A stretch of DNA of 5,156 bases from an uncultured Clostridia bacterium (GTDB lineage Bacteria > Bacillota > Clostridia > Oscillospirales > Ruminococcaceae): NCBI GenBank assembly GCA_937871145.1, contig CALMXN010000007.1:1-5156 (forward strand), given 5' to 3'. The notes beneath the pieces are model-generated. The model had not been told where the DNA came from and ran no database searches. It saw nothing but the letters and a program-made list of their open reading frames with translations. Made by a program: the position numbers and the translations under genes. Shown here piece after piece: positions 1 through 5,156 of this stretch; the first letter of the stretch is position 1, and every line of letters begins with the position of its first letter.

Positions 1-47
1 CATATTTAAAATCAAACATATGATTTTTCAGTTTTCATAACTAATTT

Positions 48-53
48 AAGGGG
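48..53 (+). promoter_or_regulatory. Ribosome binding site deciding the nupO start
   Basis: AAGGGG lies 8 nt before ATG 62. An in-frame GTG at 53 overlaps this site, so it cannot be the start served by it. The ATG at 62 is therefore preferred, giving 511 residues. Confidence 0.75.
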
Positions 54-61
54 TGTTAATT

Positions 62-1597
62 ATGTCTGAAGTGGCTTATATCAAACTCAAAAATATATCC
101 AAAGCGTTCGGCGTTGTTCAGGCCAATAAGAATGTTTCACTTGATGTAAGAAAAGGTGAAGTTCTTGCTCTTCTCGGCGAAAATGGTTCAGGAAAAAGTA
201 CACTTGTTAATATGCTTTCGGGAATTTATTCTCCCGACAGTGGTGAAATATTTATTGATGACAAGAGGGTTTCTTTTTCTTCTCCTAAAGATGCTATTAA
301 AGCAAAAATAGGCATGGTTCACCAGCATTTCAAGCTTGTTGATGTTTTAACAGCAAAGGAAAATATTATTCTTGGTCAGAAAAGTGGTTTTTTTACTAAC
401 AATGAGAACGCATCAAAGAAAATTACAAAGATCTGCGATAAGTATGGACTTAATGTTGCTCTTGACAAGAAAATATATGATATGTCCGTCGGCGAAAAGC
501 AGACTGTTGAAATTGTAAAGATTCTTTATCGTGGTGCTGAGATTCTGATTCTTGATGAGCCAACGGCTGTTCTTACCCCTCAGGAAACCAAGAGCCTTTT
601 TGACATTCTTAGAAAAATGAAATCTCAGGGTGCTTCAATTATTATAATTACACATAAGCTTAATGAAGTTATGGAGATAAGTGACAGAGTTACAGTGCTG
701 AGAAATGGTGAAAGTATTGGTACTGTCAACACAAGCGAAACTACTCCAAGGCAGCTTACAGAAATGATGGTGGGTGAAGATGTTATCCTTAAAATAAAGC
801 GTGATGAACCTAAATTATCAGAAAATCCTCTTCTTAAAATTGAGGGCTTATCTGCTAAAGATAATGATGGTATTTATAGACTTAACAACGTTAGCTTTAA
901 TTTATTCGGTGGCGAAATTCTCGGCGTTGCTGGTATTGCTGGCAGTGGTCAGAAGGAACTATGTGAAATAATTGCAGGACTTGATAAGGCTGATAGCGGT
1001 AAAGTTAATTTTCTTGGTGAAAGTATTCTCGGTCTTTCACCTCGAAGCATTATAAAAAAAGGAATCAGTATGAGCTTTGTGCCTGAGGACCGTCTTGGAA
1101 TGGGACTTGTTGCCGGTATGGATATTGTCGATAATGTTCTTCTGAAATCCTACGCAAAAAACAATGGACCTTTTGTTGATAAAAAGGCTGGTAAAAAGCT
1201 TGCCGAAGAAATTGTTGAAAAGTTCAACGTTTCTACCCCTTCAGTCAATCACATCGTAAAGAAATTATCTGGTGGTAATATTCAAAAGGTACTTCTTGGC
1301 CGTGAAATTGACCTTAATCCTAACCTTCTTATAACTGCTTATCCTGTAAGAGGTCTGGATATTGGTGCTTCCTACAATATATATGATGTTCTTAATGAGC
1401 AGAAGGAAAAAGGCGTTGGAATTCTGTTCATTGGTGAAGACCTTGATGTTCTCCGTGAATTGTGCGACAGAATTATGGTTATTCATGATGGTAAAATAAT
1501 GGATATAATCGATCCTAAAACAACAACAAAAGATGATATCGGTCTTTTGATGCTCGGACACAAAACAAGTGGAGAGGAGAATTCTATTAATGATTAA
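62..1597 (+). CDS. nupO: Nucleoside-type ABC importer, double ATP-binding subunit (NupO/RbsA-like)
   Basis: This is the ATPase subunit of a BMP/PnrA-dependent ABC importer. It would sit on the inner face of the membrane and power the two permeases encoded next. The 511-residue protein has two ABC domains in tandem. Domain 1 (about 5-240) is complete: Walker A GENGSGKST (39-47), Q-loop Gln88, signature MSVGEKQ (141-147), Walker B ILILDEPT (161-168) and switch His198. Domain 2 (about 256-500) has a good signature, LSGGNIQK (402-409). Its Walker A is degenerate (GIAGSGQKE, 291-299, no GKS/T), its Walker B region reads LITAYPVRGLD without the acidic pair, and Glu/Asp replaces the switch His (GED, 458-460). 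This asymmetry is normal for the RbsA/NupO family. I chose ATG 62 because AAGGGG at 48-53 is well spaced from it; GTG 53 overlaps that site. The gene overlaps the next one by 8 nt. Nucleosides are inferred as substrate from family and gene order; sugars are less likely. Confidence 0.93.
   Translation: MSEVAYIKLKNISKAFGVVQANKNVSLDVRKGEVLALLGENGSGKSTLVNMLSGIYSPDSGEIFIDDKRVSFSSPKDAIKAKIGMVHQHFKLVDVLTAKENIILGQKSGFFTNNENASKKITKICDKYGLNVALDKKIYDMSVGEKQTVEIVKILYRGAEILILDEPTAVLTPQETKSLFDILRKMKSQGASIIIITHKLNEVMEISDRVTVLRNGESIGTVNTSETTPRQLTEMMVGEDVILKIKRDEPKLSENPLLKIEGLSAKDNDGIYRLNNVSFNLFGGEILGVAGIAGSGQKELCEIIAGLDKADSGKVNFLGESILGLSPRSIIKKGISMSFVPEDRLGMGLVAGMDIVDNVLLKSYAKNNGPFVDKKAGKKLAEEIVEKFNVSTPSVNHIVKKLSGGNIQKVLLGREIDLNPNLLITAYPVRGLDIGASYNIYDVLNEQKEKGVGILFIGEDLDVLRELCDRIMVIHDGKIMDIIDPKTTTKDDIGLLMLGHKTSGEENSIND
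1571..1580 (+). promoter_or_regulatory. Ribosome binding site deciding the nupP start
   Basis: The purine tract GGAGAGGAGA contains AGGAG (1575-1579), which ends 10 nt before ATG 1590. The longer in-frame start, GTG 1569, has no Shine-Dalgarno sequence in front of it and lies upstream of this tract. The ATG is therefore chosen. The site lies within the end of nupO, which fits translational coupling. Confidence 0.75.
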
Positions 1598-2720
1598 AAT
1601 TGTTTCAAAACCTGAGCTTTCTTCTCTCAAGCAGAATGCTCTCAGAATGCTTGCTGTCGTTGTAGCTTTAATAGCAGCAGGACTTATTATGCTTTGTATG
1701 AAGCTTAACCCTCTTGACGTTTACAAACAGATTATTAAAGGCTCATTGAATCCTGGGTTTAAAAGCCCTGATGTAAATACAGGAAACGGTTTCCTTGACA
1801 GCATATTGTCACTTAAGGATAATTTTTTCTTCACTAATACTGTTGCAAAAACAATACCATTGCTCGTTCTTTCCCTTGGTGTTGCTGTTGCATTCAAAAT
1901 GAAGTTCTGGAATATCGGTGCAGAAGGACAGTTCTATATGGGTGCATTCGGTGCAAGTATGGTTGCGTTCAATATGTCTTCACTTCCAGCATATATAATT
2001 ATTCCTTTTATGTTCGTGGGCGGTTTTATTTTCGGTGGTTTATGGGCAATGATTGCTGCCGTTTTAAAATCAAAGTTCAATACAAGTGAAACTCTTGTTA
2101 CTCTTATGCTCAACTATATTGCAATTGCGTGGATTGAATATCTTCAATATTCAGCCTGGGGTGACAAAACTGGTCAAATTCAGAGCTTCTCATCAAATGC
2201 AATTCTTCCAAGTGTATTTAACATTAACATAGGCTGGATAATTGCACTTGTTCTTGTTGTTTTAGTTTATATACTTTTAAAGTACACAAAACTCGGATAT
2301 GAAATTGGTGTTCTTGGTGAAAGTCAGGCTACTGCAAAATATGCTGGAATGAGTGTTACAAAGATTACTATTATTGCTATTGCAATAAGCGGTGGACTTT
2401 GCGGACTTGCCGGCGTTATTCAAAGTGCTGCAACACCAACAAGTTCACTTTCAAGTACATTATCAACCGGACTTGGCTTCACAGCTGTTATTACTACCTG
2501 GCTTGCTCAGCTTAGCGCTCCTTTGATTATCGTTACTTCATTCCTCTTTGCAATGCTTATTCAGGGTAGTAAAACACTTCAGATTACTCTTGATATTTCT
2601 TCATATACTGCCGATATTATTCAGGGAATTATTATTTTCTTTGTTCTTGGCAGTGAATTCTTCTTAAGATATAAAATTGTTTTCCATAAGAAATCAAAAG
2701 CTGTAAAGGAGGCAGAATAA
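1590..2720 (+). CDS. nupP: Nucleoside-type ABC importer permease 1 (NupP-like)
   Basis: This is a membrane permease of the BPD_transp_2 family (RbsC/LivH-like fold) that would form the transport channel together with the next gene product. The protein has 376 residues, with about nine hydrophobic segments near 18-37, 87-103, 114-130, 135-158, 168-188, 213-232, 258-283, 296-325 and 340-358. Family landmarks visible are FWNIGAEGQ (106-113), NTSETLVTLMLNYIA (164-178), the cytoplasmic ATPase-coupling loop around GYEIGVLGESQATAKYAGM (236-254) and SGGLCGLAG (267-275). The loop between the first two membrane segments (about 50-85) looks longer than usual and is rich in Gly, Asn, Asp and Ser. The ATG overlaps the end of nupO by 8 nt (ATGATTAA), and the stop shares one base with the next start. 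These overlaps point to coupled, roughly stoichiometric translation. The family is secure; nucleosides as substrate are inferred. Confidence 0.92.
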   Translation: MIKIVSKPELSSLKQNALRMLAVVVALIAAGLIMLCMKLNPLDVYKQIIKGSLNPGFKSPDVNTGNGFLDSILSLKDNFFFTNTVAKTIPLLVLSLGVAVAFKMKFWNIGAEGQFYMGAFGASMVAFNMSSLPAYIIIPFMFVGGFIFGGLWAMIAAVLKSKFNTSETLVTLMLNYIAIAWIEYLQYSAWGDKTGQIQSFSSNAILPSVFNINIGWIIALVLVVLVYILLKYTKLGYEIGVLGESQATAKYAGMSVTKITIIAIAISGGLCGLAGVIQSAATPTSSLSSTLSTGLGFTAVITTWLAQLSAPLIIVTSFLFAMLIQGSKTLQITLDISSYTADIIQGIIIFFVLGSEFFLRYKIVFHKKSKAVKEAE

Positions 2721-3667
2721 TGTCTGATCTTTTAAATTCTCTTGAGCTGTTTCTCCACGCAGCTATTCAGTATGGTACTCCTATACTATTAGCAATTTTA
2801 GGCGGAATTCTTTGTGAAAAAGCAGGTAACCTAAACCTTGGTATTGAGGGTATGATGCTGCTTGGTGCATCCATAGGCTTCCTAACAGGTGCAAAGACAG
2901 GTAATCCACTTTTAGCTGTATGTATGGCAGCCGTTGCTGGTGCTTGTGGAGCTTTGATTTACGCTTTTCTTACTGTTACACTCAGATCAAATCAGGTTGT
3001 AACAGGACTTGTACTCACAATTTTCGGTACTGGTGTTGCAGGATTTCTTGGAAAAGACCTCTCGAGCTTGACTTTAGCAAATAAATTCAAGGATGTATTT
3101 AAACCTTTGGATATTCCACTGTTGTCAGATATTCCTGTAATCGGAAAGGCAATATTCTCACAAAGCATTTACGTAATCATTCCGATTATAATTGCTATTA
3201 TTCTATATATTTATCTGAATAAAACAAAAATTGGTCTTAACACACGTGCTGTTGGTGAAAATCCAGCTGCTGCTGATGCATCAGGTATAAAAGTAGCTCT
3301 ATATAAGTATATTAACATTTGCATTGGTGGCGCACTTTGTGGACTCGGAGGAGCATATTTCTCACTTGTATTTATAGGTGGATGGCAGAAGGATATTACT
3401 GCTGGTACAGGCTGGATTGCTGTTGCACTTATTATATTCAGTACCTGGAATCCTCTTAAAGCTATCTTTGCTGCATACGCATTCGGAGCTCTAAGCGGAC
3501 TCGACTTTGTTCTTCAGAATGGAAAAGTACAGATTCCTTCAGCATTTCTTAAAATGTTACCATATATCGCTACTATAGTTGTATTAATTGTTATGTCAAT
3601 AAAGAAGAAAAAAGAAAATCAACCACCAATGGCTCTTGGAAATTCATACTTCCGAGAAGAAAGATAG
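2720..3667 (+). CDS. nupQ: Nucleoside-type ABC importer permease 2 (NupQ-like)
   Basis: This is the second permease of the importer and the presumed heterodimer partner of the preceding product. The 315-residue protein has about eight hydrophobic segments near 12-31, 38-57, 62-86, 92-110, 149-166, 196-219, 230-262 and 277-295. Typical landmarks of this branch of BPD_transp_2 are GNLNLGIEGMMLLGA (36-50), RSNQVVTGLVLTIFGTG (89-105), the coupling loop GLNTRAVGENPAAADASGI (172-190), GGALCGLGGAYFSL (203-216) and GTGWIAVALIIFSTWNP (229-245). The polar tail after KKKK (295-298) ends in ALGNSYFREER, which resembles the family's usual ALGxPYxREE-type tail, so the C-terminus is intact. The start is TAATG with AAAGGAGG at 2705-2712, 7 nt before it. 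No terminator follows; the SDR gene begins 13 nt after the stop. Confidence 0.93.
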   Translation: MSDLLNSLELFLHAAIQYGTPILLAILGGILCEKAGNLNLGIEGMMLLGASIGFLTGAKTGNPLLAVCMAAVAGACGALIYAFLTVTLRSNQVVTGLVLTIFGTGVAGFLGKDLSSLTLANKFKDVFKPLDIPLLSDIPVIGKAIFSQSIYVIIPIIIAIILYIYLNKTKIGLNTRAVGENPAAADASGIKVALYKYINICIGGALCGLGGAYFSLVFIGGWQKDITAGTGWIAVALIIFSTWNPLKAIFAAYAFGALSGLDFVLQNGKVQIPSAFLKMLPYIATIVVLIVMSIKKKKENQPPMALGNSYFREER

Positions 3668-3680
3668 TTTCGAGGTATAA

Positions 3681-4439
3681 ATGAAAGCACTCATTACCGG
3701 AGCAAGTTCAGGAATTGGCTATGAAATTGCTAAAATACTCAGCAACATGGGTTATGATATTTTTGCTGTTGCAAGAAGAGAAGATAAACTCAATGAACTG
3801 AAAGACACTTTAAAAACTAATGTAACACCTATTGTACTTGACCTTTCAAAACAAGAAAACTGCTTTTTATTATACAACCAACTTAAAGATGAAAACATAG
3901 ATATTCTTATCAACAATGCGGGTTTTGGTACTTTCGGAGATTTTGCTTCTTCAGACCTTGACCGCGAACTTGAAATGATTGATATTAATGTGAAAGCTGT
4001 TCATATTATTACAAAGATCTTTTTGAAAGACTTCATAAAAAGAGATTCCGGATATATCATGAATGTCGCTTCATCGGCTGGTTTTATCCCTGGTGGGCCG
4101 CTTTTAGCTGGTTATTACTCCTCAAAAGCATATGTTCTGAATTTAACAAATGCTATTTATGAGGAATTAAGACAAATTAAAAGCAATGTACACGTATGCT
4201 CCTTATGCCCAGGCCCTGTTGATACTGAATTCAATAAGGTTGCAGGCATAAAGACATTCGGTGAAAAAAGTCTGAGTTCTAAAGCTGTTGCTCAGTACGC
4301 AATAAAGAAGATGTTTAAAAATAAGCTTATTATTATACCTGGTGCTAATATCAGACTCCTTAAATTCGGCGTAAGATTTGCTTCAACAAAGCTTATTATT
4401 AAATATGCATATAATGTTCAGAAGAATAAGAACAATTAA
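3681..4439 (+). CDS. Classical short-chain dehydrogenase/reductase (SDR, DltE/COG0300-like)
   Basis: This is a soluble NAD(P)-dependent oxidoreductase with a Rossmann fold, 252 residues, the normal length for classical SDRs. The cofactor motif TGASSGIG is at 6-13. Arg32 and Arg33 follow the second strand, a pattern usually linked to NADP(H) preference. The LDLS acidic residue is at Asp54 and NNAG at 78-81. The catalytic set is Ser132, Tyr145 and Lys149 (YxxxK), with the PG motif at 177-178. The C-terminal part from about 218 (IIPGANIRLLKF) fits the DltE/COG0300 group. The substrate cannot be read from the sequence. The ATG has a short GAGGT site at 3672-3676. With only 13 nt after nupQ and a terminator directly behind, the gene is very likely the last in the transporter operon. 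A role in metabolising an imported compound is possible but is only inference from position. Confidence 0.92.
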   Translation: MKALITGASSGIGYEIAKILSNMGYDIFAVARREDKLNELKDTLKTNVTPIVLDLSKQENCFLLYNQLKDENIDILINNAGFGTFGDFASSDLDRELEMIDINVKAVHIITKIFLKDFIKRDSGYIMNVASSAGFIPGGPLLAGYYSSKAYVLNLTNAIYEELRQIKSNVHVCSLCPGPVDTEFNKVAGIKTFGEKSLSSKAVAQYAIKKMFKNKLIIIPGANIRLLKFGVRFASTKLIIKYAYNVQKNKNN

Positions 4440-4473
4440 AAAAAGTGCCAGCTTTAATCAGCTGGCACTTTTT
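4440..4473. terminator. Bidirectional intrinsic terminator
   Basis: A perfect inverted repeat, GTGCCAGCT (4445-4453) and AGCTGGCAC (4460-4468), encloses the loop TTAATC. It is flanked by A5 and T5 tracts that extend the pairing to 14 bp. On the plus strand it begins one base after the SDR stop and ends in T5 (4469-4473). On the minus strand the A run at 4438-4444 becomes T7, placed 10 nt past the superoxide reductase stop. It therefore suits both convergent transcripts. Confidence 0.93.
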
Positions 4474-4483
4474 ATTACGTATT

Positions 4484-4864
4484 TTAAACCTTAGCACTCC
4501 ACAATCCGTGAATGTTACAATATGCAAAAACTTCAATTGGCTTATCATCAATGAATAAAAATTCTGCAACAGGATCATCACCTGGTTTTATGCTCTTTCT
4601 CTGACCACCATGTTCTGTCTGAACATAGATGAAATCGATATAATGTTCTTCTGTTGATGGATGTAATACAGAGCCGATCTGAACCTTCATTATACTTCCG
4701 TCAAATATGATGAAAGGAATATGCTTTTCCTGACTTGCTTCAACTGTGTTAGGAACTACTTCTTCCATTTCTTCTCCACAACAGATCATAGGAACACCAG
4801 CGTTATTGATAAGCCCGATAAAGTTACCACAATGCTTACATCTAAAAAACTTCTGATTTTTCAT
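4484..4864 (-). CDS. dfx: Desulfoferrodoxin, two-iron superoxide reductase
   Basis: This cytoplasmic enzyme reduces superoxide to hydrogen peroxide without releasing oxygen, with electrons usually supplied by rubredoxin. The 126 residues match the family's usual length. The N-terminal desulforedoxin-like domain has Cys9, Cys12, Cys28 and Cys29, the four ligands of the Fe(Cys)4 centre I. The catalytic domain has the E46-K47-H48 motif, where the Lys attracts superoxide, then His68 (SVLHP), His74 (EEHYIDF), Cys116 and His119 (YCNIHG). These give the full His4-Cys site of centre II, so the enzyme should be active. The ATG is preceded by AAAAGGAGG (4871-4879 on the minus strand) with a 6-nt gap. 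The gene has its own strong promoter and ends at the shared terminator, so it appears to be monocistronic. A PerR-like operator overlaps the promoter; known clostridial PerR regulons include desulfoferrodoxin. Confidence 0.97.
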   Translation of the reverse strand: MKNQKFFRCKHCGNFIGLINNAGVPMICCGEEMEEVVPNTVEASQEKHIPFIIFDGSIMKVQIGSVLHPSTEEHYIDFIYVQTEHGGQRKSIKPGDDPVAEFLFIDDKPIEVFAYCNIHGLWSAKV

Positions 4865-4887
4865 AATATTCCTCCTTTTGTTATATA

Positions 4888-4902
4888 TTAGTATGATTAT
4901 AA
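4888..4902 (-). promoter_or_regulatory. PerR-box-like operator overlapping the dfx -10
   Basis: The minus strand reads TTATAATCATACTAA. Compared with the PerR consensus TTATAATNATTATAA it matches 12 of 14 defined positions, with a perfect first half. It covers the -10 box, the expected place for a repressor. The perfect half contains the TATAAT hexamer itself, so part of the match comes free. Confidence 0.45.
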
Positions 4903-4924
4903 CATGTCTATATATTAATGTAAA
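4896..4924 (-). promoter_or_regulatory. Sigma-A-type promoter of dfx
   Basis: Read on the minus strand, TTTACA (4924-4919) is followed after exactly 17 nt by TATAAT (4901-4896). The TG of an extended -10 (TGTTATAAT) stands in front of the hexamer. The start of transcription would fall near 4889, giving a leader of about 25 nt that contains the ribosome site. Confidence 0.82.
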
Positions 4925-4930
4925 TATCTA

Positions 4931-4950
4931 TATTTTATTTTCTTTTTTTA
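4931..4950 (-). promoter_or_regulatory. A-tract UP-element-like sequence upstream of dfx
   Basis: On the minus strand this stretch has runs of seven, four and four A, at roughly -42 to -61 from the predicted dfx start. That is where the RNA polymerase alpha C-terminal domain contacts an UP element. The position fits well, but the whole region is AT-rich, so it may be coincidental. Confidence 0.45.
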
Positions 4951-5000
4951 CATTACTAATAATTACCACTAATATTTTATATACTATATGCTTTTGTGTA

Positions 5001-5009
5001 TGTTATAAT
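5001..5009 (+). promoter_or_regulatory. Extended -10 promoter of the NhaC gene
   Basis: TGTTATAAT gives a perfect -10 hexamer (5004-5009) with the TG extension, like the dfx promoter. No good -35 hexamer is seen 16-18 nt upstream (ATACTA at 17 nt). Transcription would start near 5016, leaving a leader of about 27 nt, too short for a riboswitch. Confidence 0.65.
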
Positions 5010-5017
5010 ACTAATAA
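5003..5017 (+). promoter_or_regulatory. PerR-box-like sequence overlapping the NhaC gene -10
   Basis: TTATAATACTAATAA also matches 12 of 14 defined positions of the PerR consensus and overlaps the -10 box. As with the dfx copy, the perfect half includes the TATAAT hexamer, so this alone is weak evidence. Its near identity to the dfx site is the main reason to note it. Confidence 0.3.
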
Positions 5018-5027
5018 ATGTTTTTAT

Positions 5028-5034
5028 AAAGGAG
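5028..5034 (+). promoter_or_regulatory. Ribosome binding site deciding the TTG start of the NhaC gene
   Basis: AAAGGAG lies 8 nt before TTG 5043. There is no in-frame ATG or GTG near the site, and the conserved NhaC sequence starts only a few codons later. TTG is thus the best start. Another TTG at 5035 is out of frame. Confidence 0.75.
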
Positions 5035-5042
5035 TTGTATCT

Positions 5043-5156
5043 TTGGAACACGTTGATGCTGGATTTTTATCACTTATCCCACCATTGATTGCAATAGGAC
5101 TTGCTCTATTGACTAAAGAAGTAATTTCATCACTTATTATAGGAATTCTATCAGGT
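5043..5156 (+). CDS. NhaC-family Na+/H+ antiporter, N-terminal part (cut by window end)
   Basis: Only the first 38 codons are in the window, open to the last base. The translation begins MEHVDAGFLSLIPPLIAIGL and goes on through ALLTKEVISSLIIGILSG. The pattern LSLIPPLIAIGLALLTKEV followed by a second hydrophobic stretch with GILSG is typical of the N-terminus of NhaC-type antiporters (PF03553 family), which exchange cytoplasmic Na+ for H+ at the membrane. Some members of the family instead exchange organic ions or amino-acid-like substrates, so the ion is not certain. The start is TTG, supported by AAAGGAG at 5028-5034. The gene is transcribed divergently from the superoxide reductase gene, from an extended -10 promoter in the shared intergenic region. 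Confidence 0.78.
   Translation, partial: MEHVDAGFLSLIPPLIAIGLALLTKEVISSLIIGILSG

Larger units (their letters stand above)
4886..5016. repeat. Four copies of the heptamer ACTAATA in the dfx-nhaC intergenic region
   Basis: ACTAATA is found on the plus strand at 4955-4961, 4968-4974 and 5010-5016, and on the minus strand at 4892-4886. Three copies extend to TACTAATA; the copy at 4968 has C in front. The two outer copies lie immediately downstream of the two divergent TATAAT boxes. The motif may be part of a regulator site or simply a product of local AT richness. Confidence 0.45.

Noticed and set aside
19..24. TATGAT as a possible -10 box for nupO
   Set aside because: Any -35 box would lie at or beyond the window edge, and such hexamers are common in AT-rich DNA.
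8..27. Inverted repeat AAAATCA / TGATTTT with a 6-nt loop and following T run upstream of nupO
   Set aside because: The 7-bp stem has only one G-C pair, so it is too weak to call a terminator or a regulator site without the upstream sequence.
53..61. Upstream GTG start for nupO (three extra residues)
   Set aside because: The codon overlaps the Shine-Dalgarno sequence that is correctly spaced for ATG 62.
932..960. Loss of Walker A and Walker B residues in the second ATPase domain of nupO as a sign of gene decay
   Set aside because: A degenerate second site is the normal state in RbsA/NupO-type double ATPases, and the rest of the protein is intact.
1569..1589. Upstream GTG start for nupP (seven extra residues)
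   Set aside because: No ribosome site precedes it, and the purine-rich ribosome site for ATG 1590 lies inside the extension.
1265..1630. Minus-strand open frame of 121 codons
   Set aside because: It lies opposite the conserved second ATPase domain of nupO, has no recognisable protein features, and is a shadow frame.
4399..4581. Minus-strand open frame of 60 codons
   Set aside because: It runs through the terminator and overlaps dfx and the SDR end; no family features.
4865..5042. Riboswitch or attenuator in the leaders of dfx or the NhaC gene
   Set aside because: The predicted leaders are only about 25-27 nt and contain no stable stem.
1..5156. CRISPR arrays, tRNA or rRNA genes, insertion sequences, phage or toxin-antitoxin modules
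   Set aside because: No regularly spaced repeats, cloverleaf-like sequences, transposase frames or flanking duplications were seen; almost all the window is ordinary coding sequence.

Overview
This AT-rich window looks like the chromosome of a low-GC, strictly anaerobic Firmicute, probably a gut-type clostridium. The reasons are strong AAAGGAGG-type ribosome sites, very tight gene packing, a clostridial-style nucleoside ABC transporter, and a desulfoferrodoxin (superoxide reductase), a protein typical of anaerobes. The genus cannot be fixed from the sequence alone.

Layout. (1) Positions 62-4439 on the plus strand form one tightly packed operon of four genes. The first three encode an RbsA/NupO-type double-ATPase subunit and two membrane permeases (NupP- and NupQ-like) of a nucleoside-type ABC importer. 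The fourth encodes a classical short-chain dehydrogenase/reductase (SDR). The genes overlap by 8 nt and 1 nt, and then lie 13 nt apart. No terminator lies between them. The usual lipoprotein substrate-binding subunit (BMP/PnrA family) is not in the window and would be expected just upstream. (2) A 14-bp stem hairpin at 4440-4473 ends this operon and, read on the other strand, also ends the convergent gene that follows. (3) On the minus strand, 4484-4864 encodes a complete two-iron superoxide reductase with all metal ligands present. (4) A 178-nt, very AT-rich divergent intergenic region (4865-5042) carries a strong promoter for the superoxide reductase gene and an extended -10 promoter for the next gene. 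It also holds two PerR-box-like sequences and four copies of the heptamer ACTAATA. (5) From 5043 to the window end runs the start of an NhaC-family Na+/H+ antiporter gene, which appears to use a TTG start codon.

How they work together. The first operon most likely imports nucleosides (or related purine/pyrimidine compounds). The SDR is co-transcribed, with an unknown carbonyl or alcohol substrate. The superoxide reductase detoxifies superoxide without making oxygen. Its promoter architecture suggests repression by a PerR-type peroxide sensor, and the antiporter gene may share that control. Nothing here amounts to a wholly new system. The most interesting stretch is the divergent control region between the superoxide reductase and antiporter genes.
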